Shown here piece after piece: positions 24,801-30,074 of a stretch of DNA of 42,914 nt (position 1 is its first letter; each line of letters begins with the position of its first letter). Under the pieces are notes generated by a model that made no database searches, was not told the origin of the DNA, and saw only the letters and a list, made by a program, of their open reading frames with translations. Both the position numbers and the translations under genes were made by a program. The DNA comes from RGIG426 sp045598065 (lineage in GTDB: Bacteria > Bacillota > Clostridia > Oscillospirales > Acutalibacteraceae), in the NCBI GenBank assembly GCA_045598065.1, contig JAZLLJ010000037.1:1-42914 (forward strand). The letters run 5' to 3'.

Positions 24801-26035
24801 AATATACCCTTACTATTGATGTGAATGTGACGAGCAATAACGGCTTAAAGATTCAACTGTACAACGGCAGTGTCTACAGAGAGGTTGCAAGAACCGACAC
24901 TATGTATTCCGGTACGTATACTTGTACATTTACTCCGCAAGCAGGAGAAACTCGTCTATGCCTTGGTGGTACCAATAGGGCCTACACCATTACCAGAGCT
25001 GTGTTGACTGCAAGCGGCAGCACGCCGGCGACCGAGCCGAGCCAGTCGCAGCCGACACAGTCGCAGCCGACGGGTAGCGACTTGATTGTCAACGGTAACT
25101 TCGCAAACGGCGCGACCGGTTGGACTTTGACAGGCAACGCTGAAGTTAGTGACGGCAAGGCAAAATTGCCGAAGTGGAAAGATGCTTACATTAGCCAAGA
25201 CATTTCGGTGGTTTCCGGTACGACGTACACCGTGACCGTCAACTATGATGCTGAAAAAGCCGGTCTCCACGTTCCGGTCACCTTGGGCGGCACGGAAATC
25301 GGCCAGATGGATGGCGCTGCTTCGTCCACCTTCACAACTACGTATACCGCCACGACTACCGGATCGATCACTTTGATCATCGGTAAGACTTCCGGTTCGC
25401 TTGACGGCTACTGCAACATCACGAATGTTTCTGTGACCGGCGGTGGCAGTACACCTGCCACCGAGCCGACCACGCAGACGCCGAAGTACAAAGTGACGCT
25501 CGGCAGCGTGACCGGTGGTACGATTTCCGCCAGCAAGACGGCCGATATTGCGGAGGGTGAGACTATCACCCTGACCGCTACCCCGGCTTCCGGCTACACC
25601 TTCGGCAGTTGGAACGTAACGGGCGCGACGGTGGCGAATGCCTCCAACGCTTCCACCACGTTCATGATGCCGAAAGGCGACGTGACGGTTTCCGCCACGT
25701 TCACCGAGAATGCGCCGGTGGGCGGCGGTACGCTGACCGTTAATGCGGCTTACCGTATCAAGTGGAATCCGGACGGCGTTGTTACTCAGACGAAGGAGAT
25801 CACTTCTGCAAATGCCACGGTAACGATCGTGGTGCCTGAGGGCATCGATAAGCCGGCCAACTTGTCGGAGGCTCAATTGGCGGCGTACATTACCGGAATG
25901 CCGTCTGCCCCGACGTCGATTTCCGTTTCGGGTTATACCGTGACGTATGTTTACACAGTGGCAGTGAGCGGAAATATGACGCTCAATGCGGATATCAACT
26001 GCGAAGCAGGTAGCCCGACGGTCACCATTTCCTAA
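12842..26035 (+). CDS. Giant modular type IV pilin-adhesin, 4397 residues
   Basis: Start ATG 12842 follows GGGAGG. Residues 16-22 (KPKKRTG) and the hydrophobic stretch from Phe23 with Glu27 at +5 (FTMMEMMITLAIMTILFGLA) are a textbook class III prepilin signal cut by PilD. Then: GLUG-type arrays (about 583-790, 1160-1200, 1440-1520), each long section ending in HYGDWP (about 874 and 1665); a Thr-rich linker (1853-1883); a CBM4/9-like module (1883-2065); an unrecognised domain in four copies (about 2085-2253, 2267-2433, 2898-3045, 3685-3826); two Ig-like modules (2451-2653); a chitobiase-C-like module (2654-2732); four further NGNF/NGYF...GW modules of the CBM type (2733-2865, 3079-3217, 3928-4058, 4080-4200); eight InlB-like 'bacterial repeat' modules (six at 3230-3682, then 3839-3917 and 4216-4292); and Ser/Thr/Glu linkers. 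No LPXTG anchor is seen. Ordinary pilins have 130-250 residues. I infer a pilus-displayed or pilus-tip adhesin for glycans. It lies directly upstream of the assembly genes. Confidence 0.9.
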   Translation: MNKNMNNANSRPRSVKPKKRTGFTMMEMMITLAIMTILFGLAVPAVAQIQKNLEMARLNSYAKDVYLAAQNRLMSLKATGELTSVRDELEKNYSGIDGKVDRYYGDWDEDTSKIFKPQDWNDEWEDRYQNFYGVMHNPADASDDDAIITSIIPELSVSNTYLDHHYYIEFNPATGDVYAVFYTDAKSGFTSADIKALEPGDETGAGGGRENAFRRDDFVNSAGDKVMLGYYRGDPTEMLKDQLVDEFEVTCELVNKEDLYVKATGQLDWDSFNHRKYVDTKIVLTETKGAVTNTVAVPINLRQADSLTSYDRGALSINNYTMFKFNPDGTEPYMFVAYLMLDSLDDSADFATLINNTDVTCVEGTKEAFIADFVAGCDLKASITMEYDFAGRVVRNTDDNESEMQNSRFGAIVSSGNANDVYVGFVRHLNNLSDFTLPSGNTLNIKQIRTEYVWKTVVDDITGEEHQELVKEEGPKDIYFNSKYEGDTGTKWYWDSTYLAGEPTGDNLRNYLNAPSAENQAYMLPIHLALNGNKSFTYEGNYKGLYDFVIANPDGGDVGLFDSVKLATFKHANLIDAIVDGNDGGISVGGFAGEAIHANFYYCGVRLTDRNPVDNKRYTGMSDRVNALAVYSDVAETIGGMVGYAENCVFNYSYAAVLVEGSDMSTAGGMVGSSKNCDFMGCYTSEPTIGGLNVGGFVGLMEGGTAYTEVNGTEAYPTYATGDAVGTGNVGGFVGLVKGPAKLDGCNSYGRARSAEGATDATLGGFVAVHKQMAGESFSECSYLQQSRYNKGTGYVSQDGLATARAYDDAFSLAGTNNNYWNVLADSDTGNDNTAANSYPYTIAARADVFPFMMAHEALDNPNSTSVEDFPIIPHYGDWPVEANIQTMLAYYEVYKEDDGSTRYGLYGFTSLSGDEEEKANGWKLDTLLRGDVECIEDGYAIVSTDMMTNISGTIETLGDAAVSIDYSNPDSQADVSFSSEGQPRNEHVFIYKLGDLNAQGMSQAYQTRMSDQNGTYYQKVVLTGKYNSDEMFTDYTFYYCPVLAKSAVNPTPKQADDYTLCPSASDKAKQDFAGKTVPDAGIIRSARQLNAMGRMNWFWSMNLVQECHVNFGTYTNTYCGTAIDLSGNGQGVTNLWRNKPIGSNTTTYGEKPFTGSYNGNSFKIIDYCLYTTGANDSVDAGLFGLLYKGNIKNIVLMASDPNANSGAGTAWIKSDMTQGNGAYHIAPLVGSVEYDSAAYGSGGSSARSLKVWSISGDTIDKYAIEGNKFTLKGYDNTGDGGRWSNAKSRYVPQNSQQYMEITLKGDFGTVTGASMTSTKTVNGSPVTYSGPTNAYSIKEGEIKFRLNMTDCTLETDSDGTSKRNIGDDIVITLNGGDFTNWTVSTATFSAELFSTEPVVPTGDNPASYITGIANMSTVSNCAVAGYIVEYNPNGTQNQEVQIGGLVGKNQGEIYNCSAANKRLSATGSSGSCVRYIGGFAGVSKDGIIADCYSGGLLVANGSQPAYVGGVVGQQQKNSTARAWCTAQTKLISCYSYCSMEDSSSSDTHFYGVAGGSDSMILHSHFYEDSIKDYAKPDEDTDNPVYNKLSDKSKSYSATINGESVEIPYSLTLSKMKRLFKGSAYALTGSTGTADFNHSWPYDQTLAGNYLFPAVVLDDDGYFVHYGDWPDPNGSMYINDTSFEGVYWADFCVDATHKTDYNYYWGDWLKEMKYQFELGDFKEGDFIEIIVEPEFKYDAPEAAGLFQCAVHSMLADTGANVWDDVNDTAYEAQGINFGNGQVYQFLFDVDQQTINILNDPQLWFAINYHSKGGVDGSLWESVKGNYADEDGEPAGNEDPFRINHLSVIIYRDKSTTQTTNETTRHSTTTMGAGDTTSVEQQTHLETLKTWNFEPVNGIQANNILSTGEGPMVAGVISDELFAGSGASGHSNMIELVNAKDFRMNISDAFNNEPVLGPNEYYQVEATFALGDDATKDMYMRPYLVSGDNSYYASTFTLVQKRTDVGANKGKVIWANATYTFGSEGQTIEDDAYIVWIPREVGDQTNPNTLNGRLFVDNVAVKRVVPGADPNATSSTKATVPAEEDAKLISYWACDQASTIVLPTYDVSPKNTYRYINVGGKDLTTGVSWSDFLKQHDSLTESQYMVVTLQYPEGYAHAQKSNFTFTCDAYAYGENQTLAEINAASGDDAFDAENRTVKFVIGGPLNRSAGANYGDAVTLRTYFAYRNAQDLLTNRTLIDNEKDFNITVGIYDRDPNATAMTVPTTTASRTTKQLSGGTAVHTFAADQLGGSNYMTFGGSDVGYVDGDRTMTMTWNEFANMVGALGDTQYMRVTLNNADAPFGSIDANGQTIRVNTYRGVDGKIVKGEKAKSVNASTVVYQINGPLDLNTVATDGAKEGYNDAGFTFDGMSDGHGDLRVGDKTSILVEIMTTATTAQLQGDSFDVLAGDVVSKTVTITLNGDTFSSGLVLNSDITHWFDGLGGRGLSAKLLAVNGNVVQVSIVGTVTETPASDVTITATVPGDAMTTGGNDVTASGSFIISKKVPKASVVGDEKVRTFYVNEAGQAVVDISVANTAFGDISGIAQTAWFEGTLPTGLSLTQVAKINDNTVTLTFSGTPTEQCSIPLTFKVPAAAVLCGTDLTADNISFNVISRPTVDAPIFGLAEGTYKGTRTVSLSCGTDGALIEYKLGETGEWMTYINPIVLVEGETTVYARATKTDYIPSTVVQATYTIEHDDNLLKNGYFDDNLDGWTINPSSTDAKVVNGVLTITNYQSSNALEVIASLKDGVTLKPETSYRLSFIMNADTGLVVKVNPGGNNSTTYAASGSYEFTTGPASEMNKFKIYISAPKDQPTPVSGTFDNFELVEVGGGTTPTETSKTVTSKPETSTTSESSTPTGERTKIAQWETTAGVSYAYYKANDGTAQVQVWENCDGKKDGTTNMTWKEFIASVDNLSSNQYFEIAFTHKDGTSFYGVANNGQKTTLSNTGYNPSSTTLLSADDMKVLFETNGALNYQGITNPHLEASFIEATGAAAQADIICTVTLYEGAHGGSSEPTESTVSSESSESSESSETSETSEPQTYTNLIVNGNFANGLNGWTQEPGASGEYAGFFTASGGALHVDIPTYRAPKLIASFTEPLEAKTEYTLHVDMTTSGSASDKITVRIKKDNNNSEVLTSTGNITFTTPSDLTNFQISIDVAGSSNGLETAVIDNVILVKGNHIPDIDDPNPPVTETYTVTVNGGNADKTTAAAGDTVTLTPPTTAPEGKEFKGWNVTAGGVTVTNNTFTMPAANVTIEAVYDFIEYTITVYNGDSNGKSTAHVGETIQLNASAPDKGKQFTGWSVTSPTGLTLDNASAAMTTFTMPAADVVVTANSEWVYYNIIIHVNNADWGSASIMGGATTAHYDEVKTLSVTPAAGYELSAVSFKNNVASLDAESKFTMPEGDVDIYVDFAKTVLPTHSVTITGGKITGGAATATVEEGDTVSITANTPDTGYTFTGWTVTSPSGLSLVSDTASTTSFVMPAGDVAITANFQKVNYNVTCGTVQNGSISANKATAQIGDTVTLTATPATGYIFQSWSVNGGTLNSATANPATLTMPAADVIVTANFQKQTYAVTVSNDTTKGTASANMATAAYGDTVTLSASAKTGYTFSGWTSDDVTITNAGLTSASFTMPAKAVTVTANYAVDTSSAVASWTSKNGIYGSYYENGTSTMNVAYNTVGLDGNSSEITFAKFVENNASVGANQYLKITYTAASGTKFGNARRAATALAMNAYSGGNYKVSYADDSTIVIYVKGALASTTDLSFVTSWTNASAVPAQADVTCKVEIFNFTTDPFASIDESDKTANYTVTVNDGTTSLSTAKPGTEVTVTATVPNGKVFTGWTVDYADYLYVATVTPGSTTSPLTFTMPYNNVKLTANFETAQTEPTQPPVSGNLLINGNFLVTDPNASGFGWQDGGSTAPTYNSGSFIIVNGNEDKKCMYQDVAFEAGKEYTLTIDVNVTSNNGLKIQLYNGSVYREVARTDTMYSGTYTCTFTPQAGETRLCLGGTNRAYTITRAVLTASGSTPATEPSQSQPTQSQPTGSDLIVNGNFANGATGWTLTGNAEVSDGKAKLPKWKDAYISQDISVVSGTTYTVTVNYDAEKAGLHVPVTLGGTEIGQMDGAASSTFTTTYTATTTGSITLIIGKTSGSLDGYCNITNVSVTGGGSTPATEPTTQTPKYKVTLGSVTGGTISASKTADIAEGETITLTATPASGYTFGSWNVTGATVANASNASTTFMMPKGDVTVSATFTENAPVGGGTLTVNAAYRIKWNPDGVVTQTKEITSANATVTIVVPEGIDKPANLSEAQLAAYITGMPSAPTSISVSGYTVTYVYTVAVSGNMTLNADINCEAGSPTVTIS

Positions 26036-26060
26036 CCCCCGCGAACTGACCTCATAGCAA

Positions 26061-26105
26061 CAATCCCTCCGCCCGTCTTCGGGTGGGCGGAGGGATTGTC
26101 TTTTG
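26061..26105 (+). terminator. Intrinsic terminator after the giant pilin gene
   Basis: A perfect 14-bp stem (CAATCCCTCCGCCC at 26061-26074 with its complement at 26085-26098) and a 10-nt loop are followed by TCTTTT. The U-run is short, so some read-through into the assembly operon is plausible. A weak promoter-like TTGGAA-N17-AATACT follows at 26158-26186. Confidence 0.85.
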
Positions 26106-26219
26106 ACGGATTTTGCCGCGTTTTTTGGCGACAACGTCCCTGAAAAGACAATCCGTTTTGGAAAAACACGAAACTTTTGAAATACTCCGCCGCAACTCGG
26201 CGAAAAGGAGGCTTTTTTT

Positions 26220-27221
26220 GTGAAAAAAAACGTATTCACGAAAAAAATAAAGAGCAAGACCGGTGCATCCATTTTGTTAGGTCTGGCGTTCTTTTTGATG
26301 TGTTTCTTCGTGGCTTCGGTCATTATGGCTTCGGCTTCGGTCAACGCCTCTCGCGCTGCGGCACAAAAAGAGGAACAACGCTCGTTTTTTGCCATCCAAT
26401 CGACACAAAATTTGATAAAAGAGATGCTTGGCGAAATTAACGGAAAAAACAATATGGATAACTATACGCCGGTGCTTCTCGGCAACGATATAGACGAATT
26501 CGGCGCACAGGTGCCGGTGTACGCCTATACGCGCGGCGGTTTCCACCTGAGAGAGGAAGAAATCAAATACGACTGGTGCGATGAGGGTACTCTTCGTTCG
26601 TACTACGGAAAGCTGACCGGCAACATCAATGATGACGGCAACGATATGGAATATGAAGCATCCTCCTTCGGATTGGATTGCATTGGGGATGAAGATGCGG
26701 TCTTCCTGAAAGAATCCATCGAAGAAGTCGCTATGTTGACGATGTGCAAACGCCTGTATGACCAAGGTGTGCGCGATTTAACGGGATACGGCGACCTCAG
26801 CACGTATTTCGCCTTGATGGATCGTGATTTTAGTTTGTCTGACAACCCGAATTACACCTATTATTTTGACATTGAACCGTCGAGCGGTTCCGGCGTTTAC
26901 GGAAAGAACCTGCCGACTGTCCACGTGAAAATGACGGCAGACAACAAAGCCAACCTGTTCTTTGAGTTGACGGTGGATTCTCGCTTTGCTTCTACCTATT
27001 CAGCTACGATGAAAGCAAGCGCGGATATCAAATCGTATACCCCGAATAACGCTTTCTTGGGTGAGACCTCGTGGAAAGAGATTTGTTCTCAACGATCGAT
27101 TCCCGAGCAAAACATCAACGAATATCACTTGGTGACCAGAATGGTCAACGATACCTACATCACGTGGTACACGGATAAGGTTGAGGTCACGAAGGGTATC
27201 AAAATTAAAAAGGCTGAATGA
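26220..27221 (+). CDS. Minor pilin, GspK/PilX-like
   Basis: 333 residues from GTG 26220, behind AAGGAGG at 7-8 nt. KSKTG is followed by a hydrophobic segment ASILLGLAFFLMCFFVASVI (residues 16-35), a prepilin-type signal with cleavage expected after Gly15. Position +5 is Leu, not Glu. In type II secretion, GspK is the pseudopilin that lacks Glu5 and is the largest of the tip complex at about 320 residues, the same size as here. The rest is a soluble region rich in Asp and Tyr. It is the first of three consecutive small pilin genes before pilB. I infer a tip/initiation pilin. The GspK label rests on signal, size and order, not on a search. Confidence 0.72.
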   Translation: MKKNVFTKKIKSKTGASILLGLAFFLMCFFVASVIMASASVNASRAAAQKEEQRSFFAIQSTQNLIKEMLGEINGKNNMDNYTPVLLGNDIDEFGAQVPVYAYTRGGFHLREEEIKYDWCDEGTLRSYYGKLTGNINDDGNDMEYEASSFGLDCIGDEDAVFLKESIEEVAMLTMCKRLYDQGVRDLTGYGDLSTYFALMDRDFSLSDNPNYTYYFDIEPSSGSGVYGKNLPTVHVKMTADNKANLFFELTVDSRFASTYSATMKASADIKSYTPNNAFLGETSWKEICSQRSIPEQNINEYHLVTRMVNDTYITWYTDKVEVTKGIKIKKAE

Positions 27222-27236
27222 AAGGAGCGCTGAACG

Positions 27237-27644
27237 ATGAAAAAACAGTTTCTTAAAAAGCTGAAAAGTCGTGCAGGTGAGACGTTGGTGGAAACGTTGT
27301 TCGCCATCTTGATTGCCACCTTTGCCAGCTTGATGTTGGCCGGCGCGACTTCTACGGGAATGGAATTGAACCGCCAAGCCCGTGAACGTGACAGAGTGAA
27401 TCAACTTTGCCTTGAAAAGTTGGCAAAAGAAGAATCGGTAACGAATACCGTCGGCTCGCTGAAAGTTACCCGCATGCAGCCCGATGCCGATAATGAGGGA
27501 AAATTTGTCGTTATGCAAAAAAGCGGCGCGGCAATTACTTCTACGGTGAAAGTTACCTTTGCCGGCTGTGTTGTTGACGACAAAAACACGATTGGCGATT
27601 TCAGCACTTTTTCGCTGTATACCGAAGAAGAGGAAGAACCGTAA
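27237..27644 (+). CDS. Minor pilin, GspI/PilV-like
   Basis: 135 residues, ATG 27237 behind AAAGGAGCG, 15 nt after the GspK-like gene. KSRAG is followed by ETLVETLFAILIATFASLML, a class III prepilin signal with Glu at +5 of the mature chain (cleavage after Gly14). The remaining 100 residues form one small beta-containing domain, matching the length of GspI (about 125). GspI, J and K form the trimeric tip that starts pseudopilus assembly. It is followed after 14 nt by the GspJ-like gene. The specific GspI equivalence is inference. Confidence 0.78.
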   Translation: MKKQFLKKLKSRAGETLVETLFAILIATFASLMLAGATSTGMELNRQARERDRVNQLCLEKLAKEESVTNTVGSLKVTRMQPDADNEGKFVVMQKSGAAITSTVKVTFAGCVVDDKNTIGDFSTFSLYTEEEEEP

Positions 27645-27658
27645 GGAGGCGTGACGGA

Positions 27659-28321
27659 ATGCGTGTTTTGAAAACTATGCGCAAAAAATTAAAATCCAAA
27701 CGTGGCTTTACGTTGGTCGAACTGTTGGCGGCGTTGATGATTGTTGTCATGATGTCTGTCATGATGTCGGTGGGTGTCTCTGTGGGCGCCCAAGTTCAAC
27801 GTGAATCCGCTTTTGTGGCGCAAAGTGACCTATTGGCTTCGTCAATCAACACGGCTCTCGGTGACGTGTTGAGATATTCCGAAGTGTTTACCGTGGATGC
27901 CTCGGATGACGATTACGGCACGCTTGTGAACAAGAGTGTTCTGTATGATGAAGCTGGAAATCGTTGTCTTATCAGCAACCCCAGTTACGCTATCAAAGGC
28001 GGTGCGGTGGTGCTCGACCAGTACGGCACCGATACGAATAACAAACGAGTGGCGATTGACCAATTCATTTACGGCTCCGCGGATGATGAATCCGGACTTT
28101 CCGAAGATACGGGTGCCCAAGAGAGTGTTGCATACCTCGTCAGCCACGGTGTTTACACGAACTTGAAAATCGAAAAAGATAACGACGATCCGTTTGTCAC
28201 GTACATTGAGGACACGGACGGGAAAAAATATTTCTACGTTCACTACTGGATTAAAGAGAAAAATGCCGGTAATCCGCTGACCAAAGAAGTGGAGACGTAT
28301 TACCGCGTTGCAAACGAATAA
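27659..28321 (+). CDS. Minor pilin, GspJ/PilW-like
   Basis: 220 residues, ATG 27659 behind AAGGAGG at 9 nt. KSKRG is followed by FTLVELLAALMIVVMMSVMM, the most canonical prepilin signal of the three (Phe+1, Glu+5). The soluble part (residues about 45-220) fits the size of GspJ/PilW. It ends 37 nt before pilB. Together with the two preceding genes it makes a K-I-J set, which I infer to prime or cap the filament. Confidence 0.82.
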   Translation: MRVLKTMRKKLKSKRGFTLVELLAALMIVVMMSVMMSVGVSVGAQVQRESAFVAQSDLLASSINTALGDVLRYSEVFTVDASDDDYGTLVNKSVLYDEAGNRCLISNPSYAIKGGAVVLDQYGTDTNNKRVAIDQFIYGSADDESGLSEDTGAQESVAYLVSHGVYTNLKIEKDNDDPFVTYIEDTDGKKYFYVHYWIKEKNAGNPLTKEVETYYRVANE

Positions 28322-28358
28322 AACTCTTTTTAATATTTCTACTTAGGGGGATTTTTAC

Positions 28359-30056
28359 ATGGCTTACAAACGGCTTGGTGATATGCTGCTTGAAGAGCAC
28401 AAGATTACCGAAGAACAACTGCGCCAGGCGCTGGAATTCCAGAAAGAAACCGGACAACGTCTTGGAACGGTGCTTGTTAAGGCAGGCCTGATTACCGAAG
28501 AGGACATGATTGATGCGCTGCGTGTGCAGTTACACGTGGATTTCGTGGATTTGTCGTCCGAAATGCCCAACCCGGCGTTAGCGGATTTGATTCCGAAAAA
28601 ATTGGCGCGTGAACACTTTGTTGTTCCGGTGCGTGCGGTAGATAACACGCTGTATTTGGCCATGGTGGATCCGCTTGACTTCGTGGCGCTCGATGAAGCA
28701 AAAGCCGCCACGCAGATGAACATCGTGCCGCTCATTGCTACCAGCAGTGCCACCGAGCGGATGCTGATTAACCTCTATGGTGCGGACAACGCAAACCAAG
28801 CCCTTGAAGAGCTGCAGTTGGAGGAGGGCGACAGCCGTGCCGCAGACGGTGCGGTGAAGAGCCACCAAATCGACAGCGACGACGAAGAGGCCGCGCCGAT
28901 TATTCGTCTTGTGAACTCCATCATTGAGCGTGCTGTGAATGAAAACGCCAGTGATATTCACATTGAGCCGCGCGAGACCGAGTTGACCGTTCGTCTGCGT
29001 ACTGACGGTGTGCTTCGTCAAATTTTGTCGGTGCCGAAGAAATCGCAATCGGCGGTTATTTCCCGTATCAAGATTATCGGCTCGATGGATATCGCCGAGC
29101 GCCGTATTCCGCAGGACGGCCGTGCGAACGTTCGTGCTCGCGGTCAGGACATTGACCTTCGTATTTCTTCTCTGCCGACGATTTACGGTGAGAAGATCGT
29201 TATTCGTTTGTTACGTAAGAACACCGAAATGCTCACCCTCGATGGTGTGGGACTTACCGGTGAAAACTACGACAACGTGGTAAAACTGATTTCCAACAGC
29301 AACGGCGTTATTTTGATCGTGGGCCCGACCGGTTCCGGTAAATCGTCCACGATGACCGCCATTGTTTCCCGTCTTAACCAAGAAGAAGTCAACTTGGTCA
29401 CTTTGGAAGACCCGGTCGAGTACAATATCGACGGTGTCAACCAGGTTCAGATTAACGAAAAAACCGGTATGACCTTCGCCAGCGGTCTTCGTTCTATTTT
29501 GCGTCAGGACCCGGACGTTATTTCCGTCGGTGAAATTCGTGACGGCGAAACCTCTGAGATTGCTATGCGTTCCGCCATCACCGGTCACTTGGTTATCTCC
29601 ACCCTCCACACCAACGATGCGCCGTCTACCGTTGACCGTCTTTTGGATATGGGTACGCCGCGTTTCTTGATTCACAGCGCCATGCGCGGTGTTATCTCCC
29701 AACGTCTGGTGCGTCGTATTTGTCCCCGTTGTAAAGAAGAATACGTTCCGGATGACGAAGAACTGCGTAGATCCGGTTTGACCAGAGAAGAGGCTGATCA
29801 ACACGTGTTTTATCGCGGTAAAGGCTGCCCCGATTGCCATGACAGCGGCTATCGCGGTCGTATTGCCGTGTTCGAGATTATGATGTTCTCTCAAAACGTT
29901 CAGCGCGTTATCTCCGAAGGCGGTAACCGCGGTGCTTTGGATGAAGCACTGGCGCAGGACGGATTCCATACGCTGCGTGATGACTGCTTGCGTGTGGTGT
30001 ATGAAGGCACGTCCACTTTGGCAGAATTGATTCGTACGGTCAATACTGTCGGATAA
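28359..30056 (+). CDS. pilB: Type IV pilus extension ATPase PilB with MshEN domain
   Basis: 565 residues, typical for PilB/GspE. Residues 1-60 carry two MshEN half-motifs (RLGDMLLEEHKITEEQLRQA and RLGTVLVKAGLITEEDMIDA), the pattern known to bind c-di-GMP in MshE. The ATPase core has Walker A GPTGSGKSS (322-330), the LEDPVEY Asp box, Walker B with VGEIRDGET, and the STLHTND His box. The Zn-binding tetracysteine CPRC (455-458) and CPDC (490-493) is specific to extension ATPases. It powers pilin polymerisation at the inner face of the membrane. It is the first machinery gene after the minor pilins and is followed by pilT after 18 nt. Confidence 0.96.
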   Translation: MAYKRLGDMLLEEHKITEEQLRQALEFQKETGQRLGTVLVKAGLITEEDMIDALRVQLHVDFVDLSSEMPNPALADLIPKKLAREHFVVPVRAVDNTLYLAMVDPLDFVALDEAKAATQMNIVPLIATSSATERMLINLYGADNANQALEELQLEEGDSRAADGAVKSHQIDSDDEEAAPIIRLVNSIIERAVNENASDIHIEPRETELTVRLRTDGVLRQILSVPKKSQSAVISRIKIIGSMDIAERRIPQDGRANVRARGQDIDLRISSLPTIYGEKIVIRLLRKNTEMLTLDGVGLTGENYDNVVKLISNSNGVILIVGPTGSGKSSTMTAIVSRLNQEEVNLVTLEDPVEYNIDGVNQVQINEKTGMTFASGLRSILRQDPDVISVGEIRDGETSEIAMRSAITGHLVISTLHTNDAPSTVDRLLDMGTPRFLIHSAMRGVISQRLVRRICPRCKEEYVPDDEELRRSGLTREEADQHVFYRGKGCPDCHDSGYRGRIAVFEIMMFSQNVQRVISEGGNRGALDEALAQDGFHTLRDDCLRVVYEGTSTLAELIRTVNTVG

Positions 30057-30074
30057 CATAAAAGGAGAATCGCT

